Shown: positions 40,331 through 49,460, numbered from the stretch's first letter. The stretch is DNA of 64,000 nucleotides from Streptosporangium canum (GCF_900113865.1 NZ_FOQY01000024.1:1-64000); one strand, 5' to 3'. Notes: a model not told the origin generated them from the sequence alone. Numbers and translations: made by a program.

Positions 40331-43300
40331 GCGAGCGCTGCGCGGCCTCGACCCAGCGCGTCACGCCGACCCGCCGGGCCACCGCGAGCGCCTTGTCGTA
40401 GTGCGGCTTCACCGCCTCGGTGAAGCCCAGCCGGAGGGCCAGGTCGCCGAGGGTCAGCGCGACCGGCCACAGCGCCACCACGCCGGTGCCCGCCCCCGCG
40501 ATCCGCTCGGCGAACGGCTTCAGGGTGTCGTAGGCCTCGACCATCCGCTCCCGGTCGTCCAGCAGCATGCCCGCCAGGGCCCGCCAGATCATCGCCAGCT
40601 CGTAGAGGAAGTCGGGGCGGACCGGGGTCTTGACCGCGATGACCGCCCGCGCGTCACGCATGTGCCCGGCCGAGGCCAGGGCCACCGCGTAGGCGTCGAG
40701 GGTCCACTTGGCTCCGCGCTGGTGGGCCTCGGCCAGGGGCTCCACCATGTCGGCGGCCCGGCCGTTGACCAGGTGCAGGCAGAACGTGGTGATGAGCGGC
40801 AGGTCCTGGCGGCCCTCCAGCATGCCGGCCCGTGCCGTCAGCCGGGCGGCGTCGCGGTAGGCGCGCTCCGCGCCGGTGAAGTCACCGGCGATCATCAGGC
40901 GCTGCCCGGCGTACCAGGCGCCGACCGCCGCCGGCGCGGGCAGGCCGTACTGCCTGGCGAGGCGTTCGGCGGCGGCCACGTGCGCGTCGGCGTCGGCGAA
41001 CGCACCCGAGGCGGCCGCGCACTCCATCAGCACGAGATGGGCCAGGGCCTGCACCGAGACCTGGCCGGTCGTCTTGCCCACCTCCAGCAGCTCCCGGCCG
41101 ATGACCTCGCGCTCGCCGACCGGGGTGATGCCGTAGGACTGGCGCAGCCGGCCGCTCAGCGCGGTCGCCAGCAGCGCGGGGTCACCGCTCCGCCGGGCCA
41201 GCTCCTCGGCCTCCAGCGAGGCCTGCTCGCCCCGGGGGGTGGCGGAGCCCTCCAGCTCCAGCGCGAGCGTGGCCAGCAGGCTCGCCCGTAGCGCCTGCTC
41301 GCCGGAGGGCAACTCGACCAGCGCCTTCTCGGCGACGTCGACGATCTCCCACGCGGTGCGGGTGAAGTCGCGCGCCATGCCCTTGTGCGGCACGGCCAGG
41401 GAGGCCGCCACCCGGGCGGTGAGCTCCAGGTTTCCCAGCGGCAGGGCCGCGTCCATCGCCTCGCGCCGCCGCATGCGGGCCGCGGCCATGTCGCCGCAGA
41501 GCGCCAGCGCCTTGATCAGGCTCAGGGTCAGCAGCAGGCGTTCCCTGGTGCTTTCCGGGGTGTCGGTGACGCCCGACCGGTCGAAGGCGGCGATGGCCTG
41601 CTCCCGCAGCGAGGCGGCCTCGCGGTGGGCGAAGCGGCGCTCGGCCTGCTCGGCGGCCAGCCCGGCGTAGTGCACCGCCTTGATGGCCGTCTCGGCGGTG
41701 CCCGCCGCGTCGTAGTGGTGGGCGAGCGCGGCCACGTCGCCGGGGTTCCTGCGCTCGATCACCGCGGCCACCGAGGCGTGCAGCCGGGAGCGGCGCAGCC
41801 GGGAGGCGTCGGAGTAGAGGGTGTCGCGGACCAGGTCGTGGTCGAAGCGGAGCATGCCGGGGCCCGGCTCGGTGACCAGCCCGGCGAGCAGCGCCGCCTC
41901 CACGGCGTCGACCACGGCGTCCTCGTCGCCCGTCACGTCGACCAGCACGTCCACGTCGACGTCACGGCCGATCACCGCGGCCTGCAGCAGGATCTGCTGG
42001 GCCGCCGCGGGCAGCCGCGAGATCCGCCGCCGCAGCACGTCGCGGACGCCGGAGGGCACCCCGGAGATCACCTCGGCGGCCGTCGCGCGGTCGCTCACGG
42101 CCTCGGCGTCGAGCAGGCGCACGGTCTCCCGGACGAAGAACGGGTTGCCCGCGGTCCGCTCGACGATGCTGTTGACCGCGTCCTCGTCCACCTCGCGCAC
42201 GCAGGTCGCCCGGACCAGCTCGGCCACCGCCTGGGGATCCAGGCCGGCCAGGCCCACCCGGACCGGCCCCAGCCGGGCCAGCGCGGCCAGCACGTCGGCC
42301 TGCTGGTCGCTCAGCTCGCTGTCACGGCAGGTCACCACCAGCAGAACCCGGCTGGTGGCCAGCAGGCTCGGCAGCGCGCGCAGCAGCGCCAGGGTCTGGT
42401 CGTCGGCCCAGTGCAGATCCTCCAGCGTCAGCAGGATCGGGGTGTCCTTGGCGACGGCCGCCAGATAGCCGCCCACCGCCCGGTGCAGCCGGAAGCCACC
42501 GGAGACCTGGTCGTCGTCGGGCGCGGGGGCCGCGTCGTCCAGCAGCGGGGCGAGCAGCGGGGCGTACTCCCCGGGCCCGGCCGCGTTCACCAGGGTGCGC
42601 AGGATCTCCACCCAGGCCCAGCCGGGAGGGGTGGCGCTGCTGTCGGGGCAGGCGCCGGAGGAGGTGCCCCAGCCGTCGTCGGAGAGGCGCTTGGTGAGCT
42701 GGCGGACCAGCGTGGTCTTGCCCGCGCCCGCGTCGCCGCTGATCACCGCGACGGTGAAGCGGCCGGTCCGGGCCGCCGCCGTGGTCAGCCGGTTGAGTTC
42801 GGCGTCCCGGCCGACGAACGGCTCGGGCTCCAGCGGCGGCAGCTCCACCGGCGCCGCGGTGGGCCGGGGCGGCCAGGTGTCGGCGGGCACCGGAGGGCGC
42901 TGACGGCCCGTCTGCGAGACGGCGAGCTGCAGGCCGGGGTCCTGGGCCAGGATGTCGGACTCCAGCTTGCGCAGCGCCGGGCCCGGGTCGATGCCCAGCT
43001 CGTCGGCGAGGATCGTGCGGGCCCTGCGCAGCGCGGCCAGCGCGTCGCCCTGCCGTCCGCACCGGTAGAGGCCGAGGGCGAGCAGCCGCCAGCCCTCCTC
43101 GCGGAGCGGATGCTCGGTGGTCAGCGCCTCCAGGTCGGGCACCGCCTCGGAGGCCATGCCCAGGCGCAGGCCGCTGTCGGCGTGCCGCTCACGGGCCACC
43201 AGGCGCAGCTCGGCCAGCCGGTTGACCTCGGCCTCGGCCCACGGCTGGTCGGCGAAGTCGGAGTAGGGGGTGCCGCGCCACAGGCCCAGGGCCTTCTCCA

Positions 43301-43703
43301 GGCGGACCCGCGCCGAGGAGGGGTCGTCGCCCTCCAGGTGCTCTCCGGCGGTGCGGACCAGCGCCTCGAAGCGCAGGGCGTCCACCTGGTCGGGGGTGAC
43401 CCGCAGCGCGTAGCCGGAGGCGACCGTCACCAGCAGCCGGTTGGGGCCCCCGCGCGGGCGGCCGGGTTCGAGGACCCGGCGCAGGCGGGAGATGTAGACC
43501 TGCAGGCCCGACTGCGCCCCCTTGGCGGCGTCGTCGTCCCACAGGTCGTAGAGGAGGGAGTCGACGGGCACGACCTGCCCGCGCGCCACCAGCAATCGGG
43601 CGAGGACGGCACGCTGCCGCAGCCCGCCTAGGTCGAGCTCGTCCTCATCGGAATGCGCCTCGACCGGACCGAGAACCCGGAACGCCACCATGTCAGCCGC
43701 CAC
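40320..43703 (-). CDS. BTAD/SARP-type regulator with AAA ATPase and TPR-like C-terminus
   Basis: 1127 residues. An N-terminal OmpR-like winged helix (RVLGPVEAHSDEDELDLGG; LLYDLWDDDAAKG) and a bacterial transcriptional activator domain (about 95-240) are followed by a STAND-type ATPase: Walker A ISGDAGAGKTTLV (about 325-337) and Walker B ILLTLEDLHWADD. A long helical TPR-like C-terminus completes an AfsR-like architecture. Such proteins activate secondary metabolism or development in response to nucleotide or ligand binding. No obvious target cluster adjoins except the membrane/glycosyl genes that follow. Confidence 0.93.
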   Translation of the reverse strand: MAADMVAFRVLGPVEAHSDEDELDLGGLRQRAVLARLLVARGQVVPVDSLLYDLWDDDAAKGAQSGLQVYISRLRRVLEPGRPRGGPNRLLVTVASGYALRVTPDQVDALRFEALVRTAGEHLEGDDPSSARVRLEKALGLWRGTPYSDFADQPWAEAEVNRLAELRLVARERHADSGLRLGMASEAVPDLEALTTEHPLREEGWRLLALGLYRCGRQGDALAALRRARTILADELGIDPGPALRKLESDILAQDPGLQLAVSQTGRQRPPVPADTWPPRPTAAPVELPPLEPEPFVGRDAELNRLTTAAARTGRFTVAVISGDAGAGKTTLVRQLTKRLSDDGWGTSSGACPDSSATPPGWAWVEILRTLVNAAGPGEYAPLLAPLLDDAAPAPDDDQVSGGFRLHRAVGGYLAAVAKDTPILLTLEDLHWADDQTLALLRALPSLLATSRVLLVVTCRDSELSDQQADVLAALARLGPVRVGLAGLDPQAVAELVRATCVREVDEDAVNSIVERTAGNPFFVRETVRLLDAEAVSDRATAAEVISGVPSGVRDVLRRRISRLPAAAQQILLQAAVIGRDVDVDVLVDVTGDEDAVVDAVEAALLAGLVTEPGPGMLRFDHDLVRDTLYSDASRLRRSRLHASVAAVIERRNPGDVAALAHHYDAAGTAETAIKAVHYAGLAAEQAERRFAHREAASLREQAIAAFDRSGVTDTPESTRERLLLTLSLIKALALCGDMAAARMRRREAMDAALPLGNLELTARVAASLAVPHKGMARDFTRTAWEIVDVAEKALVELPSGEQALRASLLATLALELEGSATPRGEQASLEAEELARRSGDPALLATALSGRLRQSYGITPVGEREVIGRELLEVGKTTGQVSVQALAHLVLMECAAASGAFADADAHVAAAERLARQYGLPAPAAVGAWYAGQRLMIAGDFTGAERAYRDAARLTARAGMLEGRQDLPLITTFCLHLVNGRAADMVEPLAEAHQRGAKWTLDAYAVALASAGHMRDARAVIAVKTPVRPDFLYELAMIWRALAGMLLDDRERMVEAYDTLKPFAERIAGAGTGVVALWPVALTLGDLALRLGFTEAVKPHYDKALAVARRVGVTRWVEAAQRSLSS

Positions 43704-43744
43704 GCTATGCGGGCCTTCGAATCGCGCACAAGGTATTTCCCAAT

Positions 43745-44806
43745 CTAGCGGCTGATGGGCTCCTTGTCGGAGGCCGAGGCGGCGTTCTCACGCCGGCGCA
43801 GAAGCGCCCACGCGCCGAGCGCCAGGCCGCCGAAGGGGATTTCGACAGTGTAGGTCCAGAAGCCGAAAAGCAGCGCAGCGGCGGTCGCGGAATCGAGCGG
43901 CGCACCGAAGAAGACCAGCGCGCCGACGGTCCCCGCCTCCATGATCCCGGTCCCGCTCGGGGTAACCAGGGCGGTGGTCAGCACCCTGGACAGGGCGAAC
44001 ACCGCGATCGACTGCGCCAGCCCCGGATAGGCGCCGGTGGCCTGCAGGCAGCAGACCAGGAGCAGCCACTGCAGCCCGAGGAAGAAGACCATGCCCAGGG
44101 TCAGTCCCCGCCAGCGGTGCCGTACGACGTCGGAGGTGTCGGCGCGCAGCTTCTCCAGCGCCCGGGAGAGGGTGTGCTCGGCGGGGCGCACCCCGCGGGG
44201 GAGCAGCCGGGCGACGGCGTCGAGGGCGCGGCCGAGCACGGCGGCGGCGCGGTCCCAGTAGAGCGCGGCGGCCACCACGACGACCAGGGCCAGCAGGGAA
44301 AGCGAGCCCACCCAGCCCGCGTTGGTCACGGCCGGGCTGAGCTCCTGCCCGCTGAGCAGCAGGGCCACGATGCCCACGGCGGGCAGGACGAACCGGAACA
44401 TGGTGTTCCAGATGCCGCTGGAGAGCGTGGAGACCACGACGGCCCGTAACGGGAAGCCCCAGCCCTTGGTCATCGCGATCGTCATCGCCACCCCGGCGGC
44501 GCCGCCGAACGGGAGCAGGTTGCTCACCGCGCTGCCGGCCGCGTTCAGCGTCAGGGCCTGCGAGTGGGTGAGGCCGGGCAGGGAGGCGGTCAGCACGAAC
44601 GTGTAGGCCAGCAGGCTCGCCAGCCAGACGACGGCCATCAGGGCGACCATCTGCCAGCTCAGCCTGGCGAACTGGGCGCCGATCTGCGTCCAGGAGACGT
44701 GCTTGCCGGTCAGTGCGGCCACGATCTGCGGCAGGAAGCGCACGAGCGTGGCGGCGAGCGCCAGAGATGCGACCGACAGTCCGATCTGGACCCACTTGTT
44801 CTTCAT
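43745..44806 (-). CDS. LPG-synthase-like transmembrane protein (UPF0104)
   Basis: 353 residues with eight or nine spans and the motifs of the flippase half of MprF-type lysylphosphatidylglycerol synthases: NLLPFGGAAGVAMTIAM, LVTPSGTGIMEAGTV and WTYTVEIPFGG. The synthase half is absent. Stand-alone members may move lipids or polyprenyl-linked sugars. It is followed by PIG-L on the same strand, so a glycolipid role is plausible. Confidence 0.9.
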   Translation of the reverse strand: MKNKWVQIGLSVASLALAATLVRFLPQIVAALTGKHVSWTQIGAQFARLSWQMVALMAVVWLASLLAYTFVLTASLPGLTHSQALTLNAAGSAVSNLLPFGGAAGVAMTIAMTKGWGFPLRAVVVSTLSSGIWNTMFRFVLPAVGIVALLLSGQELSPAVTNAGWVGSLSLLALVVVVAAALYWDRAAAVLGRALDAVARLLPRGVRPAEHTLSRALEKLRADTSDVVRHRWRGLTLGMVFFLGLQWLLLVCCLQATGAYPGLAQSIAVFALSRVLTTALVTPSGTGIMEAGTVGALVFFGAPLDSATAAALLFGFWTYTVEIPFGGLALGAWALLRRRENAASASDKEPISR

Positions 44807-44840
44807 GTAACCCCCTCGACCAAGTGTGCCGGTCTGCGGC

Positions 44841-45632
44841 TCATCCTTTGGGAGGAACTTCGAACGGGTGCCTCAGCCTCGTGCCGGGCGGCAGGCCGCG
44901 CCGGACGTACCACTCGGTGCCGAAGACGAGACGGTAGAGGGGCTGGGGGATCTTGAGCATCGCGCCCAGCGTGCGGGTGTCCGCGCCGGTGGCCTGGGAG
45001 GCGTGGGCGGCCATGCTCGCCCGCTTCTGGCGGGCGAAGCGCCGCACGCCGACCCGGTGGGTGATGGTCTCGCCGGGGGAGTAGGCCCGCTCGAAGGAGC
45101 GGATGTCGAGCTGGGGGTAGAACCTGCTGACCAGGCGGAGCCCCTTGAGCAGGGGGTCGCGGTTGACCGTGGCCTCCAGCACGATCGGGGTGCCCGCGAT
45201 CTCGGCGGCCCGGCCGCCGACCCGGTGGACCTGGACGTGGTCGGGGTGCCCGTAGCCGCCGGCCGGATCGTAGGTCGTCAGCAGGTCGGCGTCCTCCTCG
45301 GTGAGGATCGCGGCCAGGCGCCGGGCCGCCTCCTCGACGTCGGCGTCGATGAACGCGTTGTCCGGCCGGTCCTGCGCCGTCCCGCCGCCGGGGGCCAGGC
45401 CGGAGTCGCCGTAGCCCAGGTTCACCACCCGGGCGCAGCCGAGCGCCGCCGCCGACTTGTACAGCTCGGCGATGCGCGCTGCGCCCAGCGCCTCACCGGG
45501 TTCGAGGTCGGCCTGGCCGCGCTCCCCGGAGGTCGCCACGACGAGGACCACCCGGTGCCCCTCGGCGGCGAGCATCGCCATGGTGCCCGCCGTCAGCAGG
45601 GCCTCGTCGTCGGGATGGGCGTGGAAGAACAC
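44841..45632 (-). CDS. PIG-L/LmbE-family deacetylase
   Basis: 263 residues: zinc-binding AHPDDE at the very start, GHPDH as second metal motif, plus NLGYGDSG. PIG-L enzymes deacetylate N-acetylglucosaminyl lipids or thiols. GTG 45632 is the only standard start. An in-frame TGA lies 30 nt upstream, and the intervening codons (TVKTA) look coding, so initiation at a nonstandard codon is possible. Divergent from the GT4 gene, with about 100 bp between. Confidence 0.88.
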   Translation of the reverse strand: MFFHAHPDDEALLTAGTMAMLAAEGHRVVLVVATSGERGQADLEPGEALGAARIAELYKSAAALGCARVVNLGYGDSGLAPGGGTAQDRPDNAFIDADVEEAARRLAAILTEEDADLLTTYDPAGGYGHPDHVQVHRVGGRAAEIAGTPIVLEATVNRDPLLKGLRLVSRFYPQLDIRSFERAYSPGETITHRVGVRRFARQKRASMAAHASQATGADTRTLGAMLKIPQPLYRLVFGTEWYVRRGLPPGTRLRHPFEVPPKG

Positions 45633-45734
45633 AGCTGTCTTGACGGTGTCGATTGCTGCTCACTCCGTTCGGGCGGTCCGTGCCCGCCCCTGCGGACACG
45701 CAGGCATGATCTCACGCGGGGCTACGCTGGCACG

Positions 45735-46853
45735 GTGAGGATCCTCCACGTCAGTGACTGTTACCTGCCGCGCCTCGGCGGGATCGAGGTGCAGGTCGGC
45801 GATCTGGTCCGGATGCAGAGGGAGGTGGGTCACGAGGTCGAGGTGGCGACCGCCACCCCGGGCGAACCCCTGCCCGGCGTGCACCGGATCGTGGCGAAAC
45901 TCCCCTTTGATCTGCCGGTCCACCCGTTCGGGGTGGGCCACCTGCTGCGGTTGATGCGGGCGCGCCGCCCCGACGTGGTGCACGTGCACACGGGGGCGGT
46001 CTCGCCGTTCGCCTGGATGGGCGTCCGCGCGGCCGTCCGCCTGGGGCTGCCCGTGGTCGTGACCGTGCACAGCATGTGGGACCCGGTCACCCGGGGCGTC
46101 TACCGGGGCCTGCGGCTGCTGTTCGAATGGCACCGCTGGGGGCTGGTGGGCACCGCGGTGAGCGAGGCCGCGGCCCTGCCGATCCGCGCGGTCGCCGGTC
46201 GCCGGGTGCCGGTGCACGTGGTCTCCAACGGGCTCGACGTCTCCGGCTGGCGTTCCTCCGCCCCGGTACGGCACGGGCCCGGCGACGGGGCCGTGCACGT
46301 CGTCGCGGTGGGGCGGCTGGCGCCCCGCAAGCAGCCGGTCCGGCTGCTCAGGCTGCTGAAGGAGGCCCGCGCCCAGGTGCCGCGGGAGACGCCGATGCGG
46401 GCGACCATCGTCGGGGACGGCCCGGCGCGCTCGCAGATGGAGCGCTACCTGCGCGCCAACGGGATGGGCGGCTGGGTGTCGCTGCCCGGACGCTACAGCC
46501 GCGAGCGGATCCGCGACCTGCTCGCCTCGGCGGACGTGTTCGTCGCCCCGGCGCCCCGCGAGTCGTTCGGGCTGGCGGCGCTGGAGGCCAGGTCGTCGGG
46601 CATCCCGGTGGTCGCGCGGGCCCAGAGCGGGGTGGCCGACTTCGTCCGGCCGGGCAAGGAAGGGCTGCTCGGGGAGAGCTTCGAGGACCTGGTGGCGTCG
46701 GTCGCCCGGCTGGTCCACGACCGTGAGCTGCGCGAGGCGATCGCGGAGCACAACCGCGAGACCGAGCCCGTCCGCAGCTCCTGGCCGGCGGTGCTGGAGG
46801 GCTTCGAGCAGTGCTACGAGGAGGCCCGCGCGGGCCGTGCGGACGGGCGGTAA
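45735..46853 (+). CDS. GT4 glycosyltransferase
   Basis: 372 residues of GT-B fold: VRILHVSDCYLPRLGGIEVQ at the start, DVVHVHTG, the nucleotide-sugar part VGRLAPRKQPVRLLRLLKEA, and the E-x7-E-like APRESFGLAALEA (about 274-286). GTG 45735 is supported by sequence similarity to family N-termini; the upstream frame is poor. A TACGCT hexamer lies just upstream, so a leaderless or near-leaderless transcript is possible. It may work with the PIG-L enzyme on an amino-sugar glycolipid. Three hairpins follow its stop. Confidence 0.9.
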   Translation: MRILHVSDCYLPRLGGIEVQVGDLVRMQREVGHEVEVATATPGEPLPGVHRIVAKLPFDLPVHPFGVGHLLRLMRARRPDVVHVHTGAVSPFAWMGVRAAVRLGLPVVVTVHSMWDPVTRGVYRGLRLLFEWHRWGLVGTAVSEAAALPIRAVAGRRVPVHVVSNGLDVSGWRSSAPVRHGPGDGAVHVVAVGRLAPRKQPVRLLRLLKEARAQVPRETPMRATIVGDGPARSQMERYLRANGMGGWVSLPGRYSRERIRDLLASADVFVAPAPRESFGLAALEARSSGIPVVARAQSGVADFVRPGKEGLLGESFEDLVASVARLVHDRELREAIAEHNRETEPVRSSWPAVLEGFEQCYEEARAGRADGR

Positions 46854-46882
46854 AGCGGGCCGTACGGACGGGTAGTAAAGGC

Positions 46883-46912
46883 GGAGCCCCTGCCGTGCGG
46901 GGCAGGGGCTCC
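46883..46912. terminator. terminator hairpin 1 (GT4 end)
   Basis: A 12-bp perfect stem (GGAGCCCCTGCC with GGCAGGGGCTCC) and a 6-nt loop, 30 bp after the GT4 stop. Confidence 0.8.
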
Positions 46913-46922
46913 GGGAGATGTT

Positions 46923-46976
46923 CGGCACGGCCGTCGCGCCGCGCTGCCCCCCGCAGGCGGAGCGACGGCCGTGCCG
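46923..46976. terminator. long hairpin 2 of the intergenic trio
   Basis: A 15-bp perfect stem (46923-46937 with 46962-46976) with a 24-nt loop. It lies between the convergent GT4 and lipoprotein genes. Confidence 0.7.
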
Positions 46977-46980
46977 CGAG

Positions 46981-47002
46981 TGCCTCCTCTCCCCGGGAGG
47001 CA
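46981..47002. terminator. hairpin 3, lipoprotein end
   Basis: TGCCTCC pairs with GGAGGCA around an 8-nt loop, 10 bp from the lipoprotein stop, so it probably ends that gene. Confidence 0.65.
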
Positions 47003-47011
47003 CAGGTCCTG

Positions 47012-47398
47012 CTAGGCGCAGGCGCTGCCGAACTTGAGGGTGGCCTCCTGCGACTTCTTGCCGATCTCCTGGATGGCCGCGGCGGAGGCGCCCGGGTCCT
47101 TCTCGTCGATCTTGAAGGCGGCCCAGGTGGCGGCGAAGCCGTTGAGCGCGCTGGCCAGTTCGCCGTCAGCCTTGCCGGCCAGAGCCTTGAAGTCGTCGGA
47201 GAGCTTCTGGTTCACCTCGTTGTACTTGCCGAAGTCGGCGCCGACGGAGGCCACGGACGTGCTGTAGTCCGTCAACAGCTTCGTCGCGCTGGCGCAGGCC
47301 TCGGCGTTGGCGCTACCGCCGCAGGCTGCGGTCATGGAGATAAGAGCGGCTCCCGCGACGGTGACGGCGATACGGCGGGAGGAGAGGGCGCTAAGCAT
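47012..47398 (-). CDS. small lipoprotein of unknown function
   Basis: 128 residues: a signal sequence with lipobox MTAAC (Cys near 26), then an all-helical, Lys/Ala/Asp-rich domain with a second Cys pair (EACAS and the terminal SACA) that may form a disulfide. No family recognised. It stands alone, converges on the GT4 gene and diverges from the amino-acid permease. Confidence 0.87.
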   Translation of the reverse strand: MLSALSSRRIAVTVAGAALISMTAACGGSANAEACASATKLLTDYSTSVASVGADFGKYNEVNQKLSDDFKALAGKADGELASALNGFAATWAAFKIDEKDPGASAAAIQEIGKKSQEATLKFGSACA

Positions 47399-47531
47399 TT
47401 CTGCCTTTCATTGCATTTCGTGACAGATCAAACTTTAGGCACCCGCCTTGCGGATCACTTTCATGCCGCTTACAGAAGCAGGTTCTTGTGACGCGATGTG
47501 ATTAGCTTGCTGCGTTGGGTAAGGGGAGGGT

Positions 47532-48899
47532 ATGGCTGAGGCGATCATTGGTTCTGGTCCGGCCCAGCACTCGCTCAAGCGGGTGATCGGACGCAGGGTC
47601 CTGCTGTTGTTCGTGGTGGGCGACATCCTCGGCGCGGGGATATACGCCCTGGTCGGGAAGGTGGCGGGATACGTCGGCGGGGCTCTGTGGCTGCCGTTCC
47701 TCATCGCCTTCGTGCTGGCCGCGCTGACGGCGTCCGCCTATGCCGAGCTCGTCGGGAAGTATCCGCAGGCCGCCGGGGCGGCGCTTTATGCGAATAAAGC
47801 GTTCAATATTCCCTTTGTCACTTTTATTGTGGCCTTCGCCGTGCTGATGAGCGGGATCACCTCGGCGAGCGCCGCGGCCCGGGCGTTCGGCGGTGAATAT
47901 CTGGCCGAGTTCGTCACGATGCCGGTGGTCGTGGGCGCGTTCATCTTCCTCGGCATCGTGGCGCTGGTGAACTTCGCCGGGATCTCCGAGTCCATCAAGG
48001 TCAACGTCGTGCTGACGGTCATCGAGGCGTTCGGCCTGCTGGTCATCATCGCGATCGGGGCCTACGCGCTGCTGGCCGGTGACGGCGAGCCCGCGAGGGC
48101 GCTGGAGTTCCATCCGGCCAACGGCGCGTTCCTCGGCGTCCTCGGCGGCACCGCCCTCGCCTTCTACGCCCTGCTCGGCTTCGAGGACTCGGTCAACCTC
48201 GCCGAGGAGTCCAAGGACCCGCAGCGCGACTATCCCCGCGCGCTCTTCGGCGGGCTGGTCGCGGCCGCGGCGATCTACATGGCGGTCGCGTTCACCGCGA
48301 CCATGCTGGTGGACACCGAGACGCTGGAGAGCTCGACCGGCCCGTTGCTGGAGGTCGTCAAGGTCGCGGGCTTCGCCTTCCCGCCCAAGCTGTTCGCGCT
48401 GATCGCGCTGCTCGCGGTGGGCAACACCGCGCTGATCAACATGATCATGGCCTCGCGCCTGGTGTACGGCATGGCGCGCCAGGGGATCGTGCCGAAGGTC
48501 TTCGCGGCGGTCCATCCCACGAGGTCCACCCCGTGGGTGGCCATCGTGTTCACCGTCGGCATCGCGGCGGTGCTGGTCGCCACCGGCGACGTGAGCAACC
48601 TGGCGGACACGACGGTGTTCCTGCTGCTGTGCGTGTTCGCGCTGGTCAACGTGGCCGTGCTGGTCCTCCGTAAGGACGTCGTGGAGCACGGGCACTACCG
48701 GGCGCCGAGCTGGATGCCCGCGCTGGGCGCGGTGGTCTGTCTCGTTCTGGCGCTGCCCGTCACGGGTCGCGGCGGCGACGTCTACATCCGTGCGGGCGTG
48801 CTGGTCGCCGTGGGCGTGGTTCTGTGGTTCGTGAACCGGCTGTTCCTGGCGGGGCGGGGTGGCTCCGGGGGCGCCTCAGAACGGCAGGAGCCGTCCTGA
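47532..48899 (+). CDS. APC-family amino-acid permease
   Basis: 455 residues and about 12 spans. The unwound TM1 motif GDILGAGIYALVG and the FYALLGFEDSVNLAEE loop are typical of the APC superfamily, closest in pattern to the cationic-amino-acid or APC-2-like transporters. AGGGGAGGGT precedes ATG 47532. The substrate is not determined. Its last 24 coding bases are overlapped on the other strand by the 31-residue peptide gene. Confidence 0.92.
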   Translation: MAEAIIGSGPAQHSLKRVIGRRVLLLFVVGDILGAGIYALVGKVAGYVGGALWLPFLIAFVLAALTASAYAELVGKYPQAAGAALYANKAFNIPFVTFIVAFAVLMSGITSASAAARAFGGEYLAEFVTMPVVVGAFIFLGIVALVNFAGISESIKVNVVLTVIEAFGLLVIIAIGAYALLAGDGEPARALEFHPANGAFLGVLGGTALAFYALLGFEDSVNLAEESKDPQRDYPRALFGGLVAAAAIYMAVAFTATMLVDTETLESSTGPLLEVVKVAGFAFPPKLFALIALLAVGNTALINMIMASRLVYGMARQGIVPKVFAAVHPTRSTPWVAIVFTVGIAAVLVATGDVSNLADTTVFLLLCVFALVNVAVLVLRKDVVEHGHYRAPSWMPALGAVVCLVLALPVTGRGGDVYIRAGVLVAVGVVLWFVNRLFLAGRGGSGGASERQEPS

Positions 48900-48971
48900 G
48901 GGCGTGCGCAGGTCGAGAGGGGCGGGCTTGCGGGGCGGACGGGGCCTCTGGACGATTCGAACCTTTTTCAT
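48876..48971 (-). CDS. 31-residue Arg/Pro-rich peptide, copy 1
   Basis: ATG 48971 is preceded by AAGGGAG at 6 nt. The peptide is basic and Pro-rich, with a core QRPRPPR, then PAPLDLR, then PSGR and a terminal LPF. It has no hydrophobic stretch, so no Sec signal. A second copy of equal length at 59183-59278 is 23/31 identical. Of the codon differences, about 16 are synonymous and most of the eight amino-acid changes are conservative (K/R, V/I, I/V, T/S), which is strong evidence of translation and purifying selection. It overlaps the permease 3' end by 24 nt on the opposite strand. I know no family with this sequence. Confidence 0.8.
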   Translation of the reverse strand: MKKVRIVQRPRPPRKPAPLDLRTPSGRLLPF

Positions 48972-48984
48972 CTCATACTCCCTT

Positions 48985-49460
48985 TTGTTGGAGTTTGAGA
49001 GAGACTACGTCAGCCCACCGACAGTTACGCACGCCTCCCGGAGACGGTGACGCCGTGCGGGGCGCCGAGCCGGACCGGCACCTCCACCCGCCTTCGGTTC
49101 GATCCGTCCCAGCGCGGGACCGGCGGCTGCCCCGCCCGGTCGCCGGGGCCGGGTCACCTCACCGGTGGGTGTCGGAATAGTCCCGTATGCCCTGGGCACT
49201 TCAGGGAGAAGGGGAGAGATCCTCCGGATCTCGCCGGCCCCGCGGAGCGACGGTCGCGCCGCCTCGGAGGGCGGGGAGCCGTCCGGCGGACTCGGCACGG
49301 TGGAGGATGCGGTCGGTCTGTCCCCCGCCGAGAGTTGAATCGGATGGGTCCATGGGGTGCCGTGCGGGGGCCGGAATGTTCCGCGCCCCGGCCTGCCGGA
49401 ACGACTTGTCCCGTATGAGAAAGTTACATGGCTGGGAGAGGCCGGGGTAGAAGGTTGATC
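48985..49460. other. intergenic region, 476 bp
   Basis: Contains the upstream region of peptide copy 1 (minus strand; a TAGTCT hexamer and a GTAAC...CGGTG stretch that also occurs upstream of copy 2) and the leader of the STAS gene. I find no other credible gene. Confidence 0.45.

Noticed and set aside
41385-43631. A 748-codon plus-strand frame
   Set aside because: Antisense shadow of the BTAD regulator with repetitive Gly/Arg/His composition.
45735-46853. mshA/mshB (mycothiol) assignment for the GT4 and PIG-L pair
   Set aside because: Family membership fits, but the genes are divergent and I see no MshA- or MshB-specific feature that would justify the names.
49005-49298. Minus-strand 97-codon frame upstream of peptide copy 1
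   Set aside because: No ribosome binding site, Pro/Arg/Ala-rich composition only; no relative in the window.
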